A DNA stretch of 64,000 nucleotides from Xiphias gladius. Its lineage: Eukaryota; Chordata; Actinopteri; Istiophoriformes; Xiphiidae. This document shows, one piece after another, positions 47,901 to 64,000 of this stretch. A program made the position numbers and the translations under genes. Position 1 is the first letter of the stretch; every line of letters begins with the position of its first letter. The notes beneath the pieces were generated by a model that was not told the origin of the DNA, did not search any database, and worked only from the letters and a program-made list of their open reading frames with translations. Where the stretch lies: contig NC_053411.1 of the NCBI RefSeq assembly GCF_016859285.1, positions 18,782,722 through 18,846,721 on the forward strand, read 5' to 3'.

Positions 47901-50900
47901 GAATGCAGACAGAGAGGTGGTAGATTTGACAGTTTTATTCAGTATATCTTCACACACTGTTAGAACAGGCTGGTTTAGTTATGTCACTCACATACGTACA
48001 TCCACACATACACACTCACTATTTATTAGGTAATACTAATAATTAGCATTGTTATCATCATAATATTAAGGGATTCTAACGACTAATCTCTTCTCTGCCT
48101 CCTTCGACTCCTCTGAAAGAAACCTCATGCAAAAAGGAAGGAAGGAAGAGAAGAGATAATAAGAAGAGAAAAACATCCTTTAGACAGGGAGGGGCTCCTA
48201 CAATAGAAGGAACATACTTAAGTTTTAGTAAATTAAATAATTTTGTAAAACACCACAGGGTGAAGCTACTTCCAATCTCCTGATGGAACAGGAGCCAAAA
48301 CGGCAAAAAATTTAATGAGGCCAAGATCCAGAGTTGTCTAAAACTTTGACTGGGTTCACGTGTCAGGGTCAGCGCAGGTTTTATAGGGCGGGAGGATATT
48401 TTACACAACAGGTTAGGACCAACGCAATCAATATATCTCGCATCCCAGGACTCTCAAGAAAACTTCTGCTGTGTCAGCTTCAGTTGGAAGTTGAGCCTTA
48501 GCCATCATTTTGTTGGGCATCTTCACATTAAAGGAACCACTTCACCCCAAAATCCCAAAAGGAAAATACATTTTTGTGTCACTCTCCATCTCTTCAGCCC
48601 TGTTCCTTAATTTCATACGATGCCCAAACACATAACAAATTCACCCTGAAGCTCCCCAAACTACTGAAGTCGACAGTTTCTACTCTCGTTCTAAAGGTCC
48701 ATTAAAGCACAAACATCTATCTAATCTCTCCAAACAGATCTAACGATGGTTTTCCAGGTATAGCCTGGATACCTGCAATGTGATGCACCATTAGGGACCA
48801 TGATCAAGAACGTGGGACGCAGTTATTTCCACGACAACAGGTGGAAAGCTACTGCTTTTCACCTGTGTCTGAAATTCACCCAAACTGCAATAAATACATG
48901 TGGCCTCCACCGCTTCGTCTGCCCAATTGACTTGTGTCTAACATTGTTTTCTCCGATCTCTCCTTAACAATTTGATAATGTCATTGCAGAAAAACAACCA
49001 AATCGACGCTTAGATTAACTTTCATTGACCTTTGTTACTAAATTAGAATTTCCTGCTGCTGCTTCACAGTAAAACAGTTCACCAGTGGGCAGCAGATATC
49101 AGGGTGAGAAGACACGGAAATAATTTTCCTTTGGGGATTAAGTATTCCTATAAATATCTTAGTTACCACAGACTAAAATGACCGTTGAGCCGATTATGAA
49201 TATGATTTAATCTGGTCAACCGATGGGATCAAGTTGGACCGAATCTGTTCCACTCTGGGTCAGTTGGTGTTGACAGTAGGACAATAAAATCATATATAAT
49301 GTGTGATATGTAAAGATTGTACGCTTAAGTTTTCAGATGAAGTCCAGATCTGGATGTTTTTGTTCAAACGAGTCGAATATTTGGGACTGAGAACGCCACT
49401 TGTGTCACCCGAAGGAGACAGACTGGTCAATAAACAGGAGACAAAATTAAGAACGCAAGCTTCTTGTTGCCAGCCGCGTTTGTTTAGGTACAAGAACACG
49501 GGACCCCTTGTGTTCTCGCTGGAGGTCGTGTACCTGTACAACTCCAGTGGTTACTGACCAGTGGTTAACTGTGTCTTCTAGTAAATTTACTTAGTTGTAC
49601 AGTGTAGGTTCTTTCCTAACTGTCAAACACTTAAAAAATCTGTGCAATCTATACGTGTGGTTTGTCCAGTCTTTGTAGGTTTCAGAACTAATTGCCAGGA
49701 GAGGTCTATAAACACTTACTTTAGGAATGTTAAAGGTGATCCGCAGACACATTCAAGGTTTAAAGATTACTAATAGTCAATTACAGCTTTTAAACAATCA
49801 TACTGGAGTCAATTTTGGGTTAAAACCAAATCTGACCTGTCAGTGTGAATCCAGTTAGAGTGAAACTCTGAGAGAGGACTATTTTTAAATGTTTTCATCC
49901 ACCAACATTTGATGAAAAACTACAAAAACTCAACAAAAGAGATAAAGACTGGGTTTCCAAAAGGTAGGTTGGCCCTTACATCAGCCTCGCATACAAGGAG
50001 ATCATCTAAACTTTTATCAGTCGTTTGGTTGAAGATTTTACCCCTAAATACCTCGCAGCATCAAGAGTATTGACATCTTGGGTGTCAGCAACTTCAGTGG
50101 GAATTTAACCCCCAACCCTGGCAATGCTGTTGCTTTGCTGTACCCACTGAGACACATGGAAACTACTGCCAGAAATGTCCTCTCTCTTTTGCCACTGTTG
50201 TGTAACATCGGTTTGTGATCACAGGAGTTCTGAAGAGGTTACCCCAACCTACCTTGTCTACTTCTACTTCAGTCGGTGATTCACTACATGTCCCATGATG
50301 CCTACATAGAAGAGACAGGACTTTCTTCCATTTAGCTGGTAGAAGTGAGCTTGATATTGGCGTTGGAAAATCTGTAGATAATTCCAACCACTGGTCCCTT
50401 CTCTGCTGCCCAGCCTCACAGACAATGTCAACACTCTTGCGGTACTTTGAGATAATTTAGATAAAATCCTAAAAGAGAAGGCAGAAATAACGTCAAAACC
50501 AGCTGCATCCCCTTTATAAGGCTGATCTGAGAGCTCCAGAGCCTTTGGGAACCTGAGCTACAGACAGATTCCAGACAACATTTCTACAGTCATTCTGGTC
50601 GAAAGTCCACACCCACACAGAGCAAGAACAGCTCTATCTAATGCTAAGTAGTAACAGTTGTCAAGTAGAAATGGCACTCTGTAACCATGGATATATATAT
50701 AACCTTATTAGTTCAGGTAAACAAAAAACACCATCAACCACAACATCAACCACAACATCAACGGCTTGGTGTCACCCTTGACCTTTCTCGAGGAGGTCCC
50801 TCAGCCTCAATGAACTCTTCGTTCTCAGTCCACAGGTGCAAATTTTGCCTGGATTCAATCGAATAAGGTCACGTTTTGGACCTCAGTCTGAGACGAATCA

Positions 50901-53900
50901 AAGACATCATCAGATAATCTCCTTGAGCTCTCCAAAGTCCGGATTGGCTCAAAACCAGATTCCTATGTCTGTGAATTTATCCACAGAGGTTTAGAAAAGG
51001 AAGATTGGATCATTTTTATCCGTGTATGAATCCAATCTTGTGCACATTGGTTCCCAAGATGACTACCAAGGCTTCTGGCAGTCCAGAAAAACATCCAGCT
51101 GTCAATCCTTTTGAAATAACCGTCTGCTCCATCACGTGCTTTCCATGGCAGGACATTGCTTTTGTCATTATGAAGTCCAACATAGCTTTGTCCATCGTGG
51201 GCATCCGTATGTGGGTACCTCTGTCGGCGAAGTCCCATTGTCCTTAACGACAAGTCAGTGTTGTAATGCAGCATGGACACAGGGTTTAAGGATCGGTCAA
51301 CCAGACTCAAGGTCTTTCCATCGGAGAAGGCTGAATAGGTGACTGAAACAATCATCAGGTGACCACTGCACCACAGCGGTTGCCATAGTTACACAGGGAC
51401 CTGAGAAGATCACTTTCCTCCTCAATGGTATTGCCTCTATATGCAGTTTCTTTACTTTCTAAAGCCCCATTCGGACTGGATTGACATCACAGGGGAGGTG
51501 GGGAACGAAATACTCGCTGTACTCTTTGGTAGTTTAACCCATCAATCCAGATGGCATTTTAACCATGGTGAAATTACAGAGTATGGTTTTTAATAGACAA
51601 AGACATGAAACACATGTTGATATCATTCAGTGTGACTTACACGTCGAGGATATCATCATCTCCGATGTCCACTGCAAATAAAAGGTCCATAAATCTGCTT
51701 AGAAATCATAAAAAAAAGATGCTCCTCATAAATGCAGAACCTGCCTGAGAATCTTCACGTTTTAAAGTTTCCTTCAGTATCACAGTGATCCAGTGACAGT
51801 TGTCTGTACATCCATGGCTACACTGCAGACAGGAGCTGCTAATATCTAATTAAGCGTACTTTTAGTGGTGCCAATTCGCCGAAAAATAAACAAATTTATG
51901 CTAAAAAATACTTGGCTCAAAATGTTTTCTGTCGTCATGTTGGTTCCCAGAGAGGCCTACAAGTTGGTGTTATCATGTTTCCATCTATCAGATAAGCATA
52001 AACATCTTTGACTTTCTGGATGGGGTTTAAATTAGAGTAGGACCAGCCAGTTCACAGATAAGCAGTAGGTATCTGTGGCCGTAATTTTTCCTGGAGTAGG
52101 GGTGAAATATTACCCACATACGTGCTGTGGACGGGATTCAAATCACTGACCAGAGCAGGTAATGTTGAAATCGCCCCCCCGAAGCATAATCCAGTCCGAA
52201 TAAGACGTCATTTGAACATTCCCACTTTCAAGAGTTCTGGTTCAAGCAATTATCTGCTGGTACAATCTGACAAAATCACTGCACACTCTTTCTGTCATTG
52301 GCTACTCATTGGTTACTCTCTGGTGTCTTTTCCAACACACTTCAACATTTGGTTTGGATCAACACACATTTGTGAAACTTTCTAACACAGCTTACATGAT
52401 AAGCTGCAGAAACAAGTGCACTATGTGGTAAGAGTTGTAAGAAAAGACAGGACACATCTCACCCTTACACTCGATTTTTACTCCCAGTGAGAGAGCATGG
52501 GAGTGCATCTTGCTTAAACCAAATACCTGACATCATGACATGGACAAAGATAACAAGATGACAAAACTATGTTTTCATTTCTAAAACCGACAGAATTAAA
52601 AAGTATTACAAATGTGTGATGGCATACCTCCGCCAAGCCTGTTGGAAATTACTCGTCTCTTTTAAAAACTACACCAGCCCTTACAATCATTATATTGTTG
52701 GTGTTGGGTAAAAACTTCAGATCTCCAACATGTCGACAAAAAGTCTGTTATCTTCCTGACCCTTATGCATTTTTTCAGTTTGTCTGCAGGGTTTTGGAGA
52801 GATTTTCAGCGGCCAAATTGTGTTGCAATTGCCCAAACCACAGAGCGGCGGTTCAAATTACAACATGACAGTGACCTAAAGTGGAGTAACAAGGTTTTCA
52901 CCCAACAACGACAATGCCTTGCCTTGTTGTCAACCCTTCCTGAAGCAGTTGTCCTGAATTTTCTGGAGGGGGTTATTTACACACAGACTCTTGCTGATGA
53001 AAAATATTGCTCTTCACTAATTTCAGATTCTAAGGTGGTTAGAAATACACCAGCATGTACAATACAAATGTTACTATCTCTCTGTCATTGACAAAATATA
53101 CTCTACCTTTATGTCTCTCCGTCATAAAATATCAATTTTGACATGCCTATCAATCTGACAGTGTACAAAACATTAATATGTTACAACAATGGCCTAAAAA
53201 TAAATTGTACTCACTCAGCTTCCCTATTCTTTAACAGGATTGAGGTTACTGTCATTTTTAAAGGCCCTGAAAGACCTTGACTTGTTTGGTGATTTTTGTA
53301 GGATGATGTAAATTGAGTCTACAAATCAGTAGAATTAAGGATTCTGAATGATAAACAAGGAGAGGTGTATATATGAAGCGAGAGATGCACAAAGTGGAAA
53401 GTAATTTCAGAGTTTAGACAGGGACTGAAAGTAGCTTGGGTGGTGTCTAGGACGTGTTGTTGCATCTGACCTCAAATTCAGAGAAAGACACAAAGACTTG
53501 AATGATGACGTGTTCCCGTCTCTGTACTGTTTGGTGCTTTGTTTCTGTCTAACAGCGCCCATTGTTTATTCCCATTTATGCAAAAGCTTTTCTCTGCCGA
53601 AACGCCGACGCAGAGGAAACCAACTGATCCTTCCACCCCGAAACCTTCCTTATAGGATCAAGTTGCCACAAACACATCAAATCTGAGAAGCTGTCTCTCC
53701 TATTTCATAAACTACCCACCTAATTCTGCTTTCCTGACTGACTTCTTCATCAAAACATTCCCTCTAATGAATGAATCAGTCTCCCTCTACCAGAGTGAAT
53801 CATCCTCTGACATCAGTCTCTTCATTTCAAAAACAGCCAGTTTGTCCATGTTTCCAACCCCCCGTCATCACCCAAGACGAGCAAGGTGTCTTCTGCTAAA

Positions 53901-55656
53901 TGTTCAACTATTTATAGTTGTTCTTTTCTTTTTCATGACAGATATATAAGAAAGACAACGTAATTTCTGTCACAGGTATAATGCACCCTAAGGCAATCGT
54001 GTACACAGTCTTTATGCCATGTCCATGGGACGGAAGGCAGAGATGGTAATGATTCAGCTTGTGAGCGTTCACGTCAGTGGAAAACTCAACACATTAGTAT
54101 GACTAAAGAACCGGTCGTGTGAGGGTTAAAAATCCTGTGAATGATCAATACAGCACTATATCCATATATTAGCATGTATGAATTGAATGACAAATTTCGG
54201 GTGTTGTGACATGTCCATGTCTGTTTGCTTTTTCAGTCACTTCTGCACTATCAAGTCCAAAATTAGATAAATTGGGAGTTTTCAGAAAGATCAGAGTCTC
54301 CCTGGTTTAATTTTGACTTGGATGTTGATGTGAACGCTATTTACAAGTTGGTAATTATGGTACTGCCAATCAGACAATAACAAATTGCGTTTGTATCTTT
54401 CAACAGACCTGAACAGTGAATGACTGATGGTCAATTTGTGTCTTATTCTGATTGGGACCTAATTGTGCCCTCCCTGATTTTGCATTCAGAAAGGTCAGCT
54501 AGTTAGCTAACCACAGTATCTTTTCAAATCTGCTGCCGGCTAGTTAGCAAGCTTATAATGACTAGCAGTTCAGGTTAAAAGTACCCTGTGGATTTTTGAC
54601 CGCTAGTAATGGTATGGGACAATGTTTTTAGACTGCTAGCTGGTAATTATGAATGGAAACGATGCAGGTTAAAAGGGGGGGGTCCAGCAATTTAGTATCG
54701 CACTTCCATAAAGTTAAGGGACCTGCAAGAGACAGATTACAACAATAATGGTTATAAGCGATGCAGCAGTGGGCAAGATATCCTGATATTTAGTTTCTTG
54801 TATGGGTCAACTTAGAAAAACACTGGATTCCACACTTCCCATAATGCAACTTAAATGGCATCTTTCATTGTACGCTTCCTGCCTGGTGAACACCTATGTC
54901 TTCTAAACTCCACACCGCTAGTTCGTAACACAGGCTTTGTGCTGGAAATTTGAAGCCTGTATGTGTAAAACTGGTGGAGTGCACCTTTATAATAACACTG
55001 CAATCATTTTATCAGCAAGCGAATTGATTAAACATATTTTTAAAGCTTCAAGGATACACAGAATGTGCTGTACTGATGAAGAATGAATGTAATTCCACAG
55101 GGTACCTTTGTGTGACTCTTCTGAAGTGCCAACTCAGAGTATTTTGGAAACTAGAGCTAAAGATAAGACAGTTAACTGTGTCACCTTAACCTCCACAAAC
55201 AAATCTATGTAATCAGAACGTTCACTCTGACTGAGAACATTACTGAATGGATCTACAGACACATCACAACAAGCTGTTTCAGCTAGCTCTCCGTTCGTAG
55301 CCTCTAGTAGGAATTTAGCTATTCTTCATAAAGAGACAAGTCTCCAGTGTTACTCTGTTAGGGTCAAAATGGGGAGCAGGGGTCCTAATTTTTCCTGACA
55401 TTTTACAAATAGCTGACAACTGTGCTGTAGTGCAGAGGCCGTAAAACTTTATCAACCTTGGATGCAAACAACTCTCCTCCTATTAAAACACACCAGTACT
55501 CACCGTTAGAGAAGCCTGGAACCACGGCCAATTAAAATACCAACTCACAGTTGAATAAACAGTGTTGAGTTGAACTAATTCTTCCTGTTGCAATCTCTTC
55601 CTATGATACATCCGATACCTGTGCTGGTCTGACTAACAGCTGCTGAACAAGCAACA

Positions 55657-55662
55657 TTTATT
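55657..55662 (-). terminator. wbp1: Poly(A) signal AATAAA of wbp1
   Basis: Minus-strand hexamer about 150 bp beyond the stop codon of the wbp1 frame. Confidence 0.5.
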
Positions 55663-55812
55663 GATATGATGCAAGTCCTCAACATCTGCGTTCACAAACT
55701 CCCCGTTTAGAGAACGATCGCCAAAAACAGTTTTAAGGGTGGACGCCGTAATTTGCTTTCTCTTCGTCCCTTGTCTGGATGACGAATGGTTTGATTTGCC
55801 CTTTTCTGTCAA

Positions 55813-61143
<5,331 letters not shown>

Positions 61144-61189
61144 CGGCTGGTGGAGCGGGACAGGATGACGGCCAATAGGAGGGCCTGAA
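61144..61189 (-). other. wbp1: Candidate wbp1 signal-peptide exon
   Basis: The 46-nt stretch lies between a good acceptor (CTCTCTCCAG) and a donor (GTACTC). In the phase that fits downstream acceptors at 60461 or 60480 it reads QALLLAVILSRSTS, a hydrophobic signal-like core. Human WBP1L has an isoform with a comparable signal peptide joined to the same Cys-rich exon. Phases fit at both ends, but no transcript can confirm it. Confidence 0.45.
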
Positions 61190-63094
61190 CTGGAGAGAGA
61201 AGAAGAAAAAATACAATAGTTTATTGATGAACAGCACGATGGTACGTCACACACACACACAGCTGAAATGTCCACTACTACAGGCCTGTTTGATATTCAT
61301 CACTGCACCGGCTCAAACCACAAGCCGACACAATGCTCCCTCTCTGTCCATGTCACACACACGCGCGTTTGTACCTCTATGCTTGTGAGGACCATCACTG
61401 ACACAATACATTCTCTGGCCCCTAACCTTAAAGGACAAGTTCAAATTTTTTTTCCAAGTCTGTCTTAAAACGATACTCGCATGCCAGTATGAACATTGAA
61501 AGCCACGTCGGTCGCTTTAATCGTTCATCCTTATCCACACTGGCAGCAAAGCAAAAGCAATTTCAGTGTAAGTGATGTGGTACAAAGTCCACAGTCCTCG
61601 CTCTGTGCTAATGTGATGTATCAGCCACAGCCAATACGAGGCTTCAGCAGTAAGACCTCGCCAAACATAGTCTTGTTAGTGCCAAATTCCTTGTTTTTGT
61701 TGCTTTACACTTAAGTATTTCTGCAAATTTTCAATTCGCACATAAAGAAACTGAGATGTAAACTGGCTGAGATGTAAAATTTAGATGTATGTTTCACTGG
61801 AAACAGCTGCCTGCTGCATTTGAAAACGAGGCTACACCAGCTTTGACTGTTGAGTGTCGTCACACTGTTTTCACATTGTCATTATTATTAGATAAATACC
61901 CAATGTAGTTGTTTTAACTTAACCTTTCCCGTCGTGGTTTATAGTGGAGGCACCCTGCCAAGCCTTCGCTGACATCGAAAGTTATTATTACTTCTCTATG
62001 AAATATAATATTAAGCTTATTAGGCAACAATGCTATGTCACAAATACAATGAGCGAGTCGATTGTTTTAGAGCCTTGTCTACTAACTACATTTCGCCTGC
62101 AACTGACAATTATTTCATTACGGATTCATCTCCTGATTATTTTCCAAGCAATTACCCACCTACCTACCAAAAAACACTAACTGCAAATATTCACATTCGA
62201 TAAAGAGTCACCAGAGTTAAATGACTAATAGATTTTCAAAATCGTTGTGTTATGTTTTGTCGATAAACCAGTGGATTAAACAACAAATCGTTTCAGCCCT
62301 AAACTACACTGATAGCAAGTTTAGATCTGTCCGGTTCAACGGATTTTAGACGATGACTGATCAATGACATCGTACATGTGCTTGGCGGGAAATGATCAGA
62401 GCAACACATCACGTTGGGCACAAAGAAAATCTTCTGACTTGTCTCAAGACTGGAAAAGTTGAGACAGCCAATCAACTAGTACACTGACAGAAAAATAACC
62501 TGCAACTATTTTGATAACCGATTAATCATTTCGGTCATTTTTCAAGCACAAATCCCAAAAACGAATAAAGACTTTTGGTCGGACAAAACAAGCAATTTGA
62601 AGAATTTCTCACCTAAGTTCACCAACTAACTAATCAATTAGCTGATCGACAGAAACTTAATCTCCAACTATTTTGATACCTGATAATCATTTAATTTGTT
62701 TTTCAAGCAAAAATGCCAAAAATGTGACAGTTCCAGGTTCTCAAATGTGATGGTCTGCTGCTTTTCTTGGTCTTATGTTACAGTACACTGAATATCTTTG
62801 GTCAGACAAAACGAGACATATGATGAAGTCACTTGGGCTTCATTTGTCACTGTTTTCGTATGTTATTCAGGCCAAGCTATTAATTAACTGGCAATGAAAA
62901 TTACCAGTTAGTAGCATCCATATAATGAGATTCTTGGGTAAACCCTGACCCTAAATCCTAAAACCAAATCTTGACCCTCAAACAGCCATTTAAATGTCCA
63001 GCACAGAGTGAGGACCTGCCAAAACGTCTTCACTTTGCAGAAATGTCCTCACTCCGAAGATTTCATATTAGTCCTCACAATGATACAATTACAT

Positions 63095-63096
<2 letters not shown>

Positions 63097-63163
<67 letters not shown>
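63097..63163. repeat. (CA)n microsatellite, about 33 units
   Basis: Longest uninterrupted CA run in the window, at the tail of a GTCCTCAC-type repeat. Confidence 0.95.
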
Positions 63164-63164
<1 letters not shown>

Positions 63165-63377
63165 CTGCAGAGTCAAAGCAGAGTTCAGCTGGACTCACAG
63201 GAAACGTTAGTGGCCTGTAAAGAGTTTCTCACAAGGCCAAGTTCTGCCTGCATGCTGCAGTGCTGCGCGCGCGCACACGCGCACACACACACACACACAC
63301 ACCGGGGAAACTGCTATGAAATGACTGCCTTTGCAGCGTGGTAAACATGATGGTTTATCATGATGGTCAGTGAACGC

Positions 63378-63432
<55 letters not shown>
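63378..63432. repeat. (CA)n microsatellite, about 27 units
   Basis: A second long CA run, with a shorter one at about 63281-63302. Confidence 0.95.
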
Positions 63433-63434
<2 letters not shown>

Positions 63435-63539
63435 ATTTATAGATAAACACCATCTGTGTGTGTGATATAATCTCAAGCTAAACACAGATACACACATCGT
63501 GGTTTTACTGTGGACCAGGAGCCTGTACACACTGACCGA

Positions 63540-63960
63540 CCGCGGAAGTCCGCGGACGTGTGTTTTCAGCGTGTCTGTTCACAGCTACCCAGCCGCAGAC
63601 GAGCCCCTCCAGCTGTCGTTAACGGAAAAATCCCCCGGTAGCCGATCAACAAAAACAACCGTACCGCTCCATCCATCCGTCCATCCTCCTCCGTGCTGGT
63701 CCGCGGGCCTCGCGGCTGTCGTCGCCGTGATTATTGTTCGTCTGTCGGTGCCACCGGGGCCTCCCGTCTCTGTCTCTCCGGTTCCCCGCCTCCTCGCTCT
63801 CCCTCCTCGGTGCGACCCTCCGCCAGCGCCGCCGCCATCAGCGACAGCGGCACGTCAAGTTTCCGCGGCAGGAGGCGGCGCACTTCCGCCTCGTCGCTTA
63901 TGTGGGTTTCAAAATAAAAGCTGAACGCCGAACTGACAGATGCCTGCCCCCGTTTTCACG
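63540..63960 (-). promoter_or_regulatory. CpG-rich region, candidate wbp1 promoter and first exon
   Basis: GC-rich, with many CG dinucleotides and a short TTTAAA-free core, so probably a TATA-less CpG-island promoter. On the minus strand an ATG at 63684 reads MDGWMERY, with a weak donor at 63660/63659. It joins in phase to the 61189-61144 exon, giving a Met-led signal peptide. It could instead belong to a gene beyond the right edge. Confidence 0.35.
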
Positions 63961-64000
63961 TCATGTATGAACATTTATATTAAATCACGGACTATTTATG

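Larger units (their letters stand above)
46408..55640. other. Gene-poor AT-rich spacer between cyp17a2 and wbp1
   Basis: About 9.2 kb with no recognisable exon on either strand. Frames of up to 130 codons (for example near 50963-51355) match nothing I know and lack splice support. It contains a TA/T tract, a 20-bp tandem repeat and diverged unidentified repeats. It separates two convergent genes. Confidence 0.5.
61190..63539. other. Repeat-rich stretch between candidate wbp1 exons
   Basis: Contains an AATCGATTAAT-type repeat (about 62490-62900), a GAGGACATTT-type repeat (about 62930-63090) and three CA microsatellites. No exon is recognised. Confidence 0.45.

Noticed and set aside
50963..51355. 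130-codon minus frame in the cyp17a2-wbp1 spacer
   Set aside because: It resembles no family I know, has no splice partners, and the plus strand is also open over part of it. Probably chance or an old decayed element.
63499..63924. 141-codon plus frame in the right-edge CpG island
   Set aside because: Pro/Arg/Ser-rich composition is typical of a random CpG-island frame, and three overlapping frames are equally open.

Overview
This window is genomic DNA from a teleost fish. The evidence is spliced vertebrate genes with GT-AG introns, a fish-type cyp17a2 gene, many CA, TA and GAT microsatellites, and dispersed repeat families common in teleost genomes. There is no operon structure and no CRISPR, phage or bacterial content. 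All exon joins given here were read by hand from splice sites, reading phase and remembered family sequence; nothing was aligned by computer. LAYOUT: (1) 1-3.4 kb: the 3' coding exon and 3'UTR of a 12-finger C2H2 zinc-finger gene on the + strand, preceded by a 370-bp element with terminal inverted repeats. (2) 3.5-7.5 kb: a six-exon GLTP-domain gene on the - strand with an N-terminal membrane anchor (gltpd2-like). (3) 8.6-27.6 kb: fbxo41 on the - strand, 16 coding exons plus a noncoding first exon in a CpG-rich promoter; one intron is almost entirely a 48-bp minisatellite. (4) 30.5-38.4 kb: three large tandem arrays (a GAT array, a 48-bp GGAT-type minisatellite and a polypurine GA/G array) around the two-exon immediate-early gene egr4 on the - strand. 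(5) 41.5-46.4 kb: cyp17a2 on the + strand, nine exons, with a consensus SF-1 site upstream. (6) 46.4-55.6 kb: a gene-poor AT-rich spacer. (7) 55.6-63.9 kb: wbp1 on the - strand, with an unusually long Ser/Thr/Pro-rich last exon that carries an apparent 1-nt deletion. GENES AND CONTEXT: fbxo41 and egr4 lie in the same order and orientation as in human 2p13. The tail-to-tail pair cyp17a2/wbp1 mirrors the human chromosome 10 pair CYP17A1/WBP1L. This suggests that the window is the 2p13-side paralogous region and that cyp17a2 is an ancient whole-genome-duplication copy of cyp17a1, lost in mammals. The genes do not form one pathway. They cover neuronal ubiquitin ligase targeting (fbxo41), activity-induced transcription (egr4), steroid 17-hydroxylation (cyp17a2), WW-domain adaptor binding (wbp1) and probable lipid transfer (gltpd2-like). 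I see no convincing undescribed biological system. The most interesting items are the paralogous microsynteny, the wbp1 frameshift and exon expansion, a near-perfect 80-bp palindrome, a TG repeat abutting an fbxo41 splice acceptor, and the tandem-array cluster at egr4.
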